Assembly (NCBI RefSeq): GCF_000510645.1
Contig: NZ_KI783301.1
Span: 2,914,698-2,978,697 of the forward strand
DNA length: 64,000 bases
Direction of reading: 5' to 3'
From: Thermicanus aegyptius DSM 12793
GTDB lineage: Bacteria > Bacillota > Bacilli > Thermicanales > Thermicanaceae
Position numbers and translations under genes: made by a program. Below the pieces are notes generated by a model. It did no database searches and was not told the DNA's origin. It was given only the letters and a program-made list of their open reading frames with translations. This document shows positions 25,968 to 34,868 of this stretch, one piece after another (positions within the stretch are counted from its first letter, which is position 1; each line of letters starts with the position of its first letter).

Positions 25968-26320
25968 TCCCAGACGTGAGTGCGGCACAGGTTTATCTTG
26001 CCTTGGGCAGTACCGATATGCGTAAATCGATCGATGGACTCGCTGTACTTGTGAAAGAGAGTTTTCGGCTTGATCCTTTCTCCAATGCCCTCTTTGTTTT
26101 CTGTAATCGGAAACGGGACAAACTAAAGATCCTCTATTGGGAAAACAATGGTTTTTGGCTCTATTACCGGCGCCTTGAACGGGGGAGGTTTCAATGGCCG
26201 GATCACGTGACAGACCAAACGATGCATGTGACGAAGCGTCAGTTGCGCTGGCTGCTCGATGGGCTTTCCCTTGACCAAAAACAGGCGCATCCCCCGGTTA
26301 CGGCGCGTACCATCCTTTAA
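25964..26320 (+). CDS. tnpB: IS66 accessory protein TnpB
   Basis: A 118-residue IS66 Orf2 protein. It shows the family hallmark ALGSTDMRKSIDGLAVLV near the N-terminus and FCNRKRDKLKILYWENNGFWLYYRRLE in the middle. It is needed for IS66 transposition along with TnpA and TnpC; the mechanism is not established. Confidence 0.93.
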   Translation: MIPDVSAAQVYLALGSTDMRKSIDGLAVLVKESFRLDPFSNALFVFCNRKRDKLKILYWENNGFWLYYRRLERGRFQWPDHVTDQTMHVTKRQLRWLLDGLSLDQKQAHPPVTARTIL

Positions 26321-26373
26321 ATCCCGGGAGAATTTTTTCTTTTCTTTCGCTATTAAAAGGGTTTAAGGGGGGA

Positions 26374-27984
26374 ATGTCGAATAAAGAAAGTATGGACAAA
26401 ACGACGACCCTAACCATCGAACAACTTCAAAATCAAATAGAAGAACAGAATCAGCAAATTGCACTTCAAAATCAGCAAATTGCTGAACTAACGTTAAAGC
26501 TGAAATGGTATGAGGAGAGACTTCTCCTAAACCAGAAAAAGCGGTTTGGCTCATCCAGCGAGAAAACGGATGAGGCTCAACTAACACTTCCCCTCTTTAA
26601 CGAAGCGGAAGAAACCGCCGATCCTGCTGCCGAAGAGCCGACGCTTGAAACGATTACTTACAGCCGTCATAAACAAAGTGGAAAGCGCGAGAAAGAGCTG
26701 AAAGACCTGCCGGTAGAAGTGATCGAGTACCACTTACCTGAGAACGAACAAACCTGTTCTTCCTGTGGGAATCCCCTGCATGAAATGAGCGTAGAGGTCC
26801 GGCAAGAGTTAAAGGTCATTCCTGCTCAAGTGAAGGTTGTAAAGCATGTCCGGCACGTTTATGCCTGCCGCCACTGCGAGCACCATGAAGCGCACACCCC
26901 CATCGTCACGGCACCCATGCCTACGCCAGTATTTCCAGGGAGCTTAGCTTCTCCGTCCGCAATGGCCTACATTATGTCGCAAAAATATGTGTATGCCCAG
27001 CCGCTCTACCGGCAAGAGAAGCATTTAGAACGCTTGGGAGTGCCCTTATCCCGGCAAACCTTGGCCAATTGGATGCTCTATGGTGCTCACCAATGGCTTC
27101 ATCCGCTCTATGAACGGATGAAGGAGCACCTCATTCGTCAAGAGATCCTGCATGCGGACGAAACGACGGTACAAGTACTCCGGGAAGAGAATCGGGCTGC
27201 GGAAACCACCTCCTACATGTGGCTATACCGTACCGGAAGAGATGGACCGCCCATTATCCTCTTTGATTACCAAAAGACAAGAGCGGGAGAACATCCCAAA
27301 GCCTTCTTAGCTGGGTTCCGCGGATTCCTCCATGTGGATGGATATGCCGGATACAACCAATTAAAACCGGAGGTTACGCTAGTAGGATGTTTCGCCCATG
27401 CCAGAAGGAAATTTGATGAGGCACTAAATGCCCTTCCTCCATCGGATCGAAATAAAAACGTAGCAGCCAAAATCGGGCTTGGGTTTTGCAACCAGCTTTA
27501 TGCCGTCGAACGGGATTTAAAAGAGGCTTCCCCGGAAGAACGGTATGAAGAACGCTTAAAACGAAGTAAGCCCATTTTGGAGGCTTTTTCCGTATGGCTT
27601 CACCAAATGAAGGATCAAGTCCTACCCAAAAGCACCTTTGGGCAGGCGGTTCAGTATTGCCTTAATCAGTGGGAGAGCCTCACAAACTATCTCAAAGATG
27701 GGAGACTTGAAATCGATAATAACAGAAGCGAACGCTCTATTAAGCCATTTGTCATTGGGAGGAAGAACTGGCTCTTTAGCAACACACCAAGGGGAGCGAA
27801 GGCGAGCGCGATCATCTACAGTATCATAGAGACTGCGAAAGAGAATAACCTTAATCCGTACAACTACCTCACCTATCTCTTTGAGCGGCTACCGAATATC
27901 GATTTGAAGGATAAAGACATGATCGATCAGCTCCTTCCTTGGTCGGCCGCCTTGCCTTCAAATTGCCGGGTAAACCAAAAGTAA
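26374..27984 (+). CDS. tnpC: IS66 transposase TnpC
   Basis: A 536-residue DDE transposase. Residues about 10-60 form a leucine-zipper-like coiled coil (IEEQNQQIALQNQQIAELTL). A zinc-binding region with CSSCGNPL and CRHCEHH follows near 125-170. The DDE-type domain includes HADETTVQVL, HVDGYAGYNQL and the C-terminal DNNRSERSIKPFVIGRKNW. Length and motifs are complete, so the element may be active. Confidence 0.95.
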   Translation: MSNKESMDKTTTLTIEQLQNQIEEQNQQIALQNQQIAELTLKLKWYEERLLLNQKKRFGSSSEKTDEAQLTLPLFNEAEETADPAAEEPTLETITYSRHKQSGKREKELKDLPVEVIEYHLPENEQTCSSCGNPLHEMSVEVRQELKVIPAQVKVVKHVRHVYACRHCEHHEAHTPIVTAPMPTPVFPGSLASPSAMAYIMSQKYVYAQPLYRQEKHLERLGVPLSRQTLANWMLYGAHQWLHPLYERMKEHLIRQEILHADETTVQVLREENRAAETTSYMWLYRTGRDGPPIILFDYQKTRAGEHPKAFLAGFRGFLHVDGYAGYNQLKPEVTLVGCFAHARRKFDEALNALPPSDRNKNVAAKIGLGFCNQLYAVERDLKEASPEERYEERLKRSKPILEAFSVWLHQMKDQVLPKSTFGQAVQYCLNQWESLTNYLKDGRLEIDNNRSERSIKPFVIGRKNWLFSNTPRGAKASAIIYSIIETAKENNLNPYNYLTYLFERLPNIDLKDKDMIDQLLPWSAALPSNCRVNQK

Positions 27985-28066
27985 ATTTAACGAAACGAAG
28001 CTTCGTCTCCTTCTTGGTGACGGAGCTTTTAATTTTGGCGGCATGTGGTCCGTATTTGACGCTTAC

Positions 28067-28124
28067 AGAGCACGGTCGCTTAGGTTTCTTTGGCATACTT
28101 GCACCTCCTTTTGCCCATAGAAAA
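28067..28124. repeat. Right copy of the 58-bp direct repeat flanking IS66
   Basis: Identical to 25506-25563. It begins right after the IS66 right end and stops at the A-run that forms the 3' tail of the minus-strand terminator. It contains an orphan ribosome site and the first ten HNH codons, which then run into IS sequence. Confidence 0.9.
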
Positions 28125-28157
28125 AGCCCTCGCAGGAGAAATGCTCCCGTGAAGGCT
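28121..28157 (-). terminator. Strong intrinsic terminator (or attenuator) in the late leader
   Basis: On the minus strand a 14-bp stem with one mismatch (AGCCTTCACGGGAG pairing CTCCTGCGAGGGCT), a five-base loop and a TTTTTC tail. It lies about 20 bases downstream of the start expected from the TATAAT at 28184. It would stop transcription before the HNH gene unless overridden. Confidence 0.8.
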
Positions 28158-28183
28158 ACTGTTTATTAATATTCCATACTACC

Positions 28184-28250
28184 ATTATATAACTTTCACC
28201 ACGGACAAACAGTGTCATCGTATGCCAAACTGTGCCAAAGTGTGCCAATT
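28184..28250 (-). promoter_or_regulatory. Candidate phage late promoter with three 10-bp iterons
   Basis: On the minus strand a perfect TATAAT (28184-28189) has no good -35 box at 17 bases. Upstream lie three direct repeats in exact 10-base register at 28221-28250 (plus-strand units tatgccaaac, tgtgccaaag, tgtgccaatt). Such iterons one helical turn apart at about -40 to -70 are expected for an activator-dependent promoter. The DUF1492 regulator gene ends only two bases beyond them. Confidence 0.55.
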
Positions 28251-28251
28251 T

Positions 28252-28665
28252 TTATTTAGGTACCTTCAAATGTTGTAAAGCGGATGAATGAAGTCTATGC
28301 ACGGTTCTCATAGAAACATTAAGATTGACACAGATTTCTTCCCAGTTAAGAAAGTTAATGTATCGGTAGCGAAGAAGTAGCTTCTCATCCACGTTTTCCA
28401 TCTGATTAATCGCTTCACGGATATCTGATTTCAGCTTTATTAATCGCTCAACCTCTTGTTGTATCTGTTGCTCCAAATCTACTATTCTTATCACATATTT
28501 TTCAAAAGGTGGATCAGTACTTTTTGTTTTACTGACTTTTTCCTCAAGAACGGGTGATGAAACACTTCGTGATAGATCTCTTAAGTTTTGTAGCTCTTCA
28601 AGGTCGGAATTAATCAATTCATTCAAACGGTAAGCCTGTTTTAAGAATTCCTTAGCTGTCATCAT
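28252..28665 (-). CDS. Phage regulator of the DUF1492/ArpU type
   Basis: A 137-residue protein. The N-terminal two thirds are predicted coiled coil with a conserved AKEFLKQAYRLNELINSDLE start. The C-terminus has a sigma-region-4-like helix-turn-helix (LNWEEICVNLNVSMRTVHRL, then HSSALQHL). Proteins of this type control late transcription in several Firmicute phages. Its place directly before the candidate late promoter supports such a role. Target binding is inference. Confidence 0.75.
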   Translation of the reverse strand: MMTAKEFLKQAYRLNELINSDLEELQNLRDLSRSVSSPVLEEKVSKTKSTDPPFEKYVIRIVDLEQQIQQEVERLIKLKSDIREAINQMENVDEKLLLRYRYINFLNWEEICVNLNVSMRTVHRLHSSALQHLKVPK

Positions 28666-28883
28666 CGCACCGCCTCCTCTTGTAGCTGTTGAATTAATAT
28701 GTCAGGGTTTAGGGATGTGAGGACATTAAACAATCCAGAATGAAAGAAGCACTCAACCTCACGTTTTGTATATAAAGCAGAATCATTGCGAGGGTGTTTT
28801 GCTAATCTTTTCAGTGCAAAACGATAATCCTTGACCGCCTGTAGAATAATGGCATTCGCCAGTTTTTCAAATGCATCTATCAT
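28662..28883 (-). CDS. Conserved hypothetical phage protein
   Basis: A 73-residue protein (MIDAFEKLANAIILQAVKDY, then RFALKRLAKHPRNDS) overlapping both neighbours by four bases. Similar small proteins lie next to the DUF1492 gene in related prophages. The RFALKRL and CFFHSGLF words are the only conserved-looking parts. Function unknown. Confidence 0.6.
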   Translation of the reverse strand: MIDAFEKLANAIILQAVKDYRFALKRLAKHPRNDSALYTKREVECFFHSGLFNVLTSLNPDILIQQLQEEAVR

Positions 28884-30241
28884 ACAACACCCCTCGCTTT
28901 CCCAAGATTTGCTTTGACCGCATTGATAAGATCAGATTGTGTCTTTTCCTTTCGTTTCAAGGCCCTCATCACATCTTCATCAATCGTTCCTTTAGTAATA
29001 ATGTGATGGATAACCACCGTTTCATTTTGTCCTTGTCTCCAAAGTCTTGCATTGGTTTGCTGATAGAGTTCTAGACTCCAGGTAAGACCAAACCAAATAA
29101 GTGTTGAACCACCACTTTGTAAGTTAAGGCCGTGTCCTGCTGATGCAGGATGGATAACCGCCACAGAAATATCGCCGTTGTTCCAATCCTTGATATCCTT
29201 GGATGTTTTAATTTCTCTAACATTAAATCTTGCTTTAATACGCTCTAAATCGTGATTATACCAATATGCAATAAGAACAGGTTTGCCGTTTGCACCTTCG
29301 ATTAAATCTTCAAGAGCATCCAGCTTGCGGTCATGGATAATATGAGTATTTTTATCATCATCATAGACAGCACCGTTTGCCATTTGCAGGAGTTTGCCAG
29401 AAAGGACTGCTGCATTCATGGCATCAATCTCCTCATTGGCAAGCTCAAGAACCATCTCTTCACGAAAGTGATCATATACGGATTGTTCTTTGTCATTCAG
29501 ATACACGGGCACTTCATTGATAACGCACTCTGGCATTTTCAGAAAATCGACTGATTTCATGGAAATGGTGATATCCGAAATGAGCCGATATATGGCATCT
29601 TCAGCACCTGGCAATGGTTTATATGAAAATACGATTTGCTGATTACGTTTATCCGGTGTAAAAAAGGAATTGCGGTAGTGAGTTATGTATCTGCCGAGTC
29701 TTTTACCCATGTCGAGAATACGAAACTCTGCCCACAAATCCATTAACCCATTACTGGAGGGTGTACCCGTAAGACCCACGATCCGTTTTGCCCTCGGCCT
29801 TACTTTTAGTAAACTTTTAAATCTTTTTGCACCATAGGATTTAAAGGATGATAGCTCATCGATTACCACCATGTCATAGTCAAAAGGGATGCCACTTTTG
29901 TTTACCAACCAGTCCACATTTTCTCTATTTATAAGGTAGACACTTGCAGGTTTTCTAAGAGCCGCCAATCGCTCCTGCTCTGTTCCAATCGCTACCGAAA
30001 ACTCCACCCTTTTTAAATGCTCCCACTTATTTATCTCAGCTGGCCAAGTATCCCTTGCTACCCGAAGTGGAGCAATGACCAGAACCTTTCCAATTTCAAA
30101 ACTATCAAGACATAAATCAAATATAGCTGTTAGAGTAATGACGCTTTTGCCAAGACCCATTTCTAAAAACACCGCAGCGATGGGATGCTCAAGTATGAAG
30201 TTCGTTGCATAGGTCTGATATTTATGAGGATTGTATTTCAC
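28880..30241 (-). CDS. SNF2/DEAD-type helicase
   Basis: A protein of about 453 residues. ATPase motifs: LEMGLGKSVITL (Walker A), VVIDELSSFK (DExx variant), VGLTGTPSSNGLMDLWAEF and, late, AGHGLNLQSGG with LYQQTNARLWRQGQ (motifs V and VI). This phage SNF2-like helicase belongs to the replication block with VapE and VRR-NUC. The likely start is GTG at 30241 (VKYNPHKYQTY), preceded by GGAGGG at seven bases. Longer forms overlap the VRR-NUC gene without a ribosome site. Confidence 0.88.
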   Translation of the reverse strand: MKYNPHKYQTYATNFILEHPIAAVFLEMGLGKSVITLTAIFDLCLDSFEIGKVLVIAPLRVARDTWPAEINKWEHLKRVEFSVAIGTEQERLAALRKPASVYLINRENVDWLVNKSGIPFDYDMVVIDELSSFKSYGAKRFKSLLKVRPRAKRIVGLTGTPSSNGLMDLWAEFRILDMGKRLGRYITHYRNSFFTPDKRNQQIVFSYKPLPGAEDAIYRLISDITISMKSVDFLKMPECVINEVPVYLNDKEQSVYDHFREEMVLELANEEIDAMNAAVLSGKLLQMANGAVYDDDKNTHIIHDRKLDALEDLIEGANGKPVLIAYWYNHDLERIKARFNVREIKTSKDIKDWNNGDISVAVIHPASAGHGLNLQSGGSTLIWFGLTWSLELYQQTNARLWRQGQNETVVIHHIITKGTIDEDVMRALKRKEKTQSDLINAVKANLGKARGVV

Positions 30242-30503
30242 CCAGTATCCCTCCAATCTGCTTAACATCATCAATGACATAGCAGGTAAAGCCTAACTTC
30301 TGTAATTGCTTTATTCTTCTAATCTGTAACGGACGAGGTTTCTTTCCGGGAGCCTTTAATTCCACAAAAGCCATCTTCCCATATGGTAAAAGCACAAGAC
30401 GGTCTGGCATTCCATCTAAACCTGGACTAACAAACTTCGCCGCAATACCTCCTATCTTTTTTACCTCAGCCACCAGTTTCTTTTCGATATATTTTTCAAG
30501 CAT
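30222..30503 (-). CDS. VRR-NUC domain nuclease
   Basis: A 93-residue stand-alone VRR-NUC protein. The PD-(D/E)xK core is visible as GLDGMPDRLVLLPYGKMAFVE with the following LKAPGKKPRPLQ. These small Holliday-junction-type nucleases accompany SNF2 helicases in phages. ATG at 30503 follows GGGAGGTATTT. It overlaps the helicase gene by about 20 bases. Confidence 0.9.
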   Translation of the reverse strand: MLEKYIEKKLVAEVKKIGGIAAKFVSPGLDGMPDRLVLLPYGKMAFVELKAPGKKPRPLQIRRIKQLQKLGFTCYVIDDVKQIGGILGEIQSS

Positions 30504-30722
30504 AAATACCTCCCATATAAAAAGGCTCGGAACAAGAAAACAACTTTGACCCAATTTTCCTATACGCGCGCGTATGCGTGTATGCACAGGCTACTATTAC
30601 TTCTTTTTACTATTTATAAATAAATAGGATACTTCTTGTTCCACTTGTTCCGAACCGTTGATTTTCCTTATCATTACTAGCTTTAGGGAAAGAAAGAGTA
30701 TGGGAACAAGGTAAGGTACAAC

Positions 30723-33089
30723 TTAGCGTTGTTCCTCGACTCGGGAATAAGCTCGTTGCTTTCCGTAGACAGGAAACGTCACAACACCATTCTTGTTCCC
30801 AGTGTACTTGTTCCACTCACTGATCTTTCTCATAATGGCACCGATGGCATAGGAATCTGAAGGCTTTAGCATGGATGCCTCTTTACCGAAACACTCACAC
30901 CAAATTTCCATATTACAGACAAGGGTCCTTTTTACGGTTCCAACACGGGTGCCGCCGCCAAATTCGCTACCGCCGAGAAAATTTCTACGCTCGTACAAAG
31001 ACATCGTGTCCCAATCATCCGGCAAGAGCGTATCCAAGTAAGTACGAACCAGTCCTTCTCGTTCATCTGTTTCCATAGCATCTGCCTGTTCACTAGTTGC
31101 CATGGATACATCATCACCTTCAAGGTAGAGTTTTTCGCCCTTCTCATATAATACTAGTGCCTCTGCCCAAATCTGCTGTACTTCTTCTTTAGTCATCTGC
31201 CAAGCTTTCTTTCTACTGTTACCACTAATGCGGACTGGCCAAAATCTGCGGTTGCCCGTAATATCACGAAGAAAACCGCTTTCCGCATTGGTAGAACCTA
31301 CAATCACGCATTGACGGGGATGGCTTTCGACGTTGACCCCATAACTTGCACGGTACTTATCATCTGCCCTTGAAATAAAGGACTTCACAACCTCCACATC
31401 CGTCTTACGCATTCCAGCAAGCTCTCCTAGTTCCAGCAACCAATATCCCTGAAGTTTCTCAGCCCCGGATTTATCCTTCATATCTGTAATAGTCAAACTG
31501 TCTGAAAACCAGTCTCCAGCAAGCTTAGCAAAGAAGGTTGATTTACCGATTCCTTGAGGACCGTTTAAGATAAGAACACTATCAAACTTTGTACCTGGTC
31601 TATAAATACGGGCTACCGCTGCAACCATCGTTTTGCGTATGACTGCTTTTGTATAGGAATTATCTGTTGCACCGAAATAATCAATTAATAGATTATCTAC
31701 TCGGCTAATACCATCCCATTTTGGCAGGGAGTCCAGATATTCCTTAACAGGATGGTAGGCTCGTTCTGACGCTACAGCTAACACAGCATCTTTGGTCTTG
31801 GTAGGGGAATAGACTCCGTATTTACTGCTTAAGTACACCTTAAGAAGCGCGTTATCCGAATCATTCCAACCAGCCTTGATCTGTTCCCAAGGCAGACCAC
31901 CTTTGGCATCAATCCCATCACGGTGGCAGTTGAAAGCGATATGCTGTAAATTCTCATCATGCCGAATAATCAGAACGATGTTATCCAATGTGTCTTTTAT
32001 TCGGCCTTGCTTATCCAATTCCAAAGCTGTCTGCCAATCCTCATCACTAAACTCCTCTTCAGCCTGAGCCTGTCTTTCCTTTGCGAACTCAGCTTTTACC
32101 GCTTCATCTTTTATAGCAAACTCGCACATTGCCACAAAAGATGGCATCTTACCAGGAACCGTGGTGGTAGAAGCTTTATCATCTAAAGAACCAAATTTAT
32201 GAATACGAACAAGATCAAAAGCATTGAGGAGCAGGCTGCTTGCTGGGTCTGTGGCATGGTGGCTGTATGCAAATTTATCATCATAGATAATCACACCCGC
32301 ACTGCTGTCAGCTGGAATATAATCGTACCGTCCTTCCATAGCAGAGGGGGCATAAACAGCACCTAAGAATTTTTCTATAGCTTCACGAACGAAATAGGCA
32401 CGACAGAATGTTCCTACCACACCTTCCTTTAAAAGCGGATCTGCTTGTTCTTTCAGACTTCGATTAATCACTTCAGACTGCCTGCTTGATACCGGCCAAG
32501 TTGATGTATCCCGCCAGTTTTGATATTTTGAAAGATAAACATCCGGGTCAAGTAATGCTCCATCCTGCTCTTCGTAGACAAATTCACCATTAGAGGAAGT
32601 GGATGGCCAATACATAAGGCGATGTGCTTCATATGTCGTATCATCGAAAAGGTCCATACCAATTTCTTTTGCCACCATACGTCCAACGGCTGCATATTCT
32701 TCTTCACTGATCTCACGAGCAAGAGGAACGATAAGTCTGAGTCTCGGATTTTCCGGTGTGTGCTTATGGGTGGAGTAAACACAACATTTGAAATCGAAAA
32801 GTATTGAGATTTGTTCCCAAATATCCGGTCTACCGTAATCCATATCAAGGGTAAGCAAAGAGCGACATAGAACATTGCCCTTCTTTCGCCTTCCTTCTTT
32901 TAAATGTCCTCCGACAAAGCCACCCACGTCTTTGATATCATCTTGTTGACCTTTTTTAAGTTTCCGATATTCCTCTACCGTTTCTGTAGTACGTTGTGTT
33001 GTCTTTACACGGGAGCAAAAATCCTCCCAGGATATATCTTTGTTTTTCCATTTTCTATCCATCCGGCTATTGCCTACTGCAATTTTCAT
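30723..33089 (-). CDS. VapE-like primase/helicase protein
   Basis: A 788-residue protein. The N-terminal part (about 1-200) resembles a PrimPol-like primase (SLLTLDMDYGRPDIWEQI, then CCVYSTHKHTPENPRLRLIVPL). The C-terminal half is a virulence-associated E superfamily 3-like ATPase with LNGPQGIGKSTFFAKLAGDW (Walker A), LLELGELAGM (Walker B-like), GSTNAESGFL and NRRFWPV. It probably primes and unwinds DNA for phage replication. GGAGGTCG precedes the ATG. Confidence 0.88.
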   Translation of the reverse strand: MKIAVGNSRMDRKWKNKDISWEDFCSRVKTTQRTTETVEEYRKLKKGQQDDIKDVGGFVGGHLKEGRRKKGNVLCRSLLTLDMDYGRPDIWEQISILFDFKCCVYSTHKHTPENPRLRLIVPLAREISEEEYAAVGRMVAKEIGMDLFDDTTYEAHRLMYWPSTSSNGEFVYEEQDGALLDPDVYLSKYQNWRDTSTWPVSSRQSEVINRSLKEQADPLLKEGVVGTFCRAYFVREAIEKFLGAVYAPSAMEGRYDYIPADSSAGVIIYDDKFAYSHHATDPASSLLLNAFDLVRIHKFGSLDDKASTTTVPGKMPSFVAMCEFAIKDEAVKAEFAKERQAQAEEEFSDEDWQTALELDKQGRIKDTLDNIVLIIRHDENLQHIAFNCHRDGIDAKGGLPWEQIKAGWNDSDNALLKVYLSSKYGVYSPTKTKDAVLAVASERAYHPVKEYLDSLPKWDGISRVDNLLIDYFGATDNSYTKAVIRKTMVAAVARIYRPGTKFDSVLILNGPQGIGKSTFFAKLAGDWFSDSLTITDMKDKSGAEKLQGYWLLELGELAGMRKTDVEVVKSFISRADDKYRASYGVNVESHPRQCVIVGSTNAESGFLRDITGNRRFWPVRISGNSRKKAWQMTKEEVQQIWAEALVLYEKGEKLYLEGDDVSMATSEQADAMETDEREGLVRTYLDTLLPDDWDTMSLYERRNFLGGSEFGGGTRVGTVKRTLVCNMEIWCECFGKEASMLKPSDSYAIGAIMRKISEWNKYTGNKNGVVTFPVYGKQRAYSRVEEQR

Positions 33090-33520
33090 AAACTTTCGAC
33101 CTCCTCATGCTCCGGACTAAAATATCTAACCGTTTGTCTGCGTTTCTTGGCGACTTCAATTTCCCTCTCCATACCGTTTGAGATGGTATTGCCCAGCACC
33201 CACACCTCGGAACATTTGCCCATGAGCACAATGTCCATAAATATGGCAAGCTCCCGTTCCTCTGGATTTTCATCATCCATAAACTGTGGAAACATAAGGT
33301 GGGGAGCAATTGGAATACAGTTACTTTCCAAGGCAAACCTGCAAAAACTACGAGCCTTTTTAACGTTTTCTTCTACATCACCGGAATAGGGAGAACAGAT
33401 ATATACAAGCGGCTTAAAGGCAGATTTTTTCTCTGCCTTTTCCTTTCTCATTATGTTGGTCAGTGCTTCATGGGGAGTTGGGTCATGGTATCCTTCATGG
33501 TTAAATTTGTTGATTCCCAT
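33086..33520 (-). CDS. DUF4406-type nucleoside 2-deoxyribosyltransferase-like protein
   Basis: A protein of 144 residues. VYICSPYSGDVEENVKKARSF and PIAPHLMFPQFMDDENPEE match DUF4406, a Rossmann-like fold related to nucleoside deoxyribosyltransferases. NTISNGMEREIEVAKKR follows. It may act in nucleotide metabolism; the substrate is unknown. Start ATG 33520 follows GGAGGGTGTGTA. The gene overlaps the VapE start by four bases. Confidence 0.75.
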   Translation of the reverse strand: MGINKFNHEGYHDPTPHEALTNIMRKEKAEKKSAFKPLVYICSPYSGDVEENVKKARSFCRFALESNCIPIAPHLMFPQFMDDENPEERELAIFMDIVLMGKCSEVWVLGNTISNGMEREIEVAKKRRQTVRYFSPEHEEVESL

Positions 33521-34332
33521 TACACACCCTCCATTTCTATTTGAGGCAAAATACCGTCTGCCTTCATCAGTTCGTAAATGAAGAGTCTGCCTTTTTGTGT
33601 CCAATATGTATGGACCTTTGTATGCTGTTGCCCGTTACTGCCAAGGTAGTTATGTGTCTTAGTACTGGTGTATCCTTTTTCCGCATACTTCTGATATAAA
33701 AGCCAAATGCCGCCTTGTTTAAATTGGATGCCCTTTTTATTAAGATAGCGGTTCATCCAAATAGCTGACTTACCATAATCTTTGGCGATTGCTGATGTGG
33801 AAATGAGGTCTTTGCAATTTAAAACCACATCGTAATAAGACACTTTCGGTTTCATTTCTGCAATTTGCTGATTCTGAACAGCAACTGTACCTTCAAGCAC
33901 TTTATTTTGTTTCCTTACTTGTGTTAGCTGTTGATTGGCAATCTGAAGTGCCCTTGCCATGATTGCTTCTGGAGAGTTCCATCGTCTTTCAATTTCAAGA
34001 AAGTACCCGCGGCATTGTTTTCCTTTTGGAGTACGCTGTATCATGCATAGCTCTTTTGCCATATCAATTGTTATTTGGTGGTCAACAGCTGGTCTTCCAC
34101 CTGTACTTTCCGACAGAAATGTCGAAAAGTCCGTACCCTCCACAAATCCATACTCACACATTCTTGGAAACCATTTATCATATTTCGGAAGTTTAGAATG
34201 AATGTCATTTGAATCCGTTTCCAGAAACATATCCACTATATCTGTAACAAAATGCATTGTGCTCATAAGTTCCTTGACAAATTGGAATTGATCTAAAGAA
34301 TTTCCTTTCCAAATCTTTCGTAATGTCATCAC
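33520..34332 (-). CDS. Phage antirepressor with AntA-like and KilAC domains
   Basis: A 270-residue protein. Residues about 50-120 match an AntA/AntB-type domain (YDKWFPRMCEYGFVEGTDFS, then STGGRPAVDHQITIDMAKEL). Residues about 150-265 match KilAC (KVSYYDVVLNCKDLISTSAI, then LNKKGIQFKQGGIW and YTSTKTHNYLGSNG). The first 50 residues do not look like the family, and no ribosome site precedes the ATG. The true 5' end may be lost or rearranged. The domain would counter a repressor, yet no repressor gene is present nearby. Confidence 0.8.
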   Translation of the reverse strand: MMTLRKIWKGNSLDQFQFVKELMSTMHFVTDIVDMFLETDSNDIHSKLPKYDKWFPRMCEYGFVEGTDFSTFLSESTGGRPAVDHQITIDMAKELCMIQRTPKGKQCRGYFLEIERRWNSPEAIMARALQIANQQLTQVRKQNKVLEGTVAVQNQQIAEMKPKVSYYDVVLNCKDLISTSAIAKDYGKSAIWMNRYLNKKGIQFKQGGIWLLYQKYAEKGYTSTKTHNYLGSNGQQHTKVHTYWTQKGRLFIYELMKADGILPQIEMEGV

Positions 34333-34436
34333 ATTGTAAATGCAAGAATATGTAGTTTGATTTTTATTTCAGCCTCACGATACATCTATGATTTTGCGGA
34401 ATTTTTCTTTATTAAAAATATTACATAGTCCTTCAA

Positions 34437-34670
34437 CTATTTTATAGCTCGTGTAATTAGTGCTAAACAACAATTAAAAAGATAGTCATAATAACGGAAT
34501 TTAGTTATTTCAATCTCATGATGTCGTATACGATATTTATTTCCAATGTCCGTCAACATCTTAAATTCATTATGAAACAGATCAGTAAAATCATCATTTC
34601 CTTTTGCCATATCACTTACTATTTTTTCTGATAAATAGTTCTTATCTAAATCTAGTATGCCTTTAATCAT
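34437..34670 (-). CDS. Hypothetical small protein at the prophage edge
   Basis: A 77-residue protein (MIKGILDLDKNYLSEKIVSD and onwards) with mixed charged helices, not recognised. AAAGAAGTTTA precedes the ATG. It lies in AT-rich DNA between the last recognisable phage gene and the surface-protein cluster. It could belong to either. Confidence 0.4.
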   Translation of the reverse strand: MIKGILDLDKNYLSEKIVSDMAKGNDDFTDLFHNEFKMLTDIGNKYRIRHHEIEITKFRYYDYLFNCCLALITRAIK

Positions 34671-34868
34671 TAAACTTCTTTACTTGTCAAACTGTTACAT
34701 GATAGACGACAGCACAATCACATAGTCAACATTGACATAATATAGCATAAACACTTTCACTGAGTGTCATATATCTCATCTGCTTTAATAATCGTTATAG
34801 ATTTGATTCTATGTTTGAAAGCGTGAGATATCATTAAGCATTAATACTTGAAAGGAGGAATTTACTCT

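Larger units (their letters stand above)
25564..28066 (+). mobile_element. IS66-family insertion sequence (complete)
   Basis: A 2,503-bp element with inverted terminal repeats starting GTAAGCGTCAAATA on both ends. It holds tnpA-like, tnpB-like and tnpC genes in the order and overlaps typical of IS66. It lies in the opposite direction to the phage late genes. Instead of the usual 8-bp duplication, 58 bp are duplicated at the flanks. Confidence 0.93.

Noticed and set aside
34671-34868. Prophage attachment site
   Set aside because: No repeat shared with the left end could be found because the left end is replaced by IS sequence.
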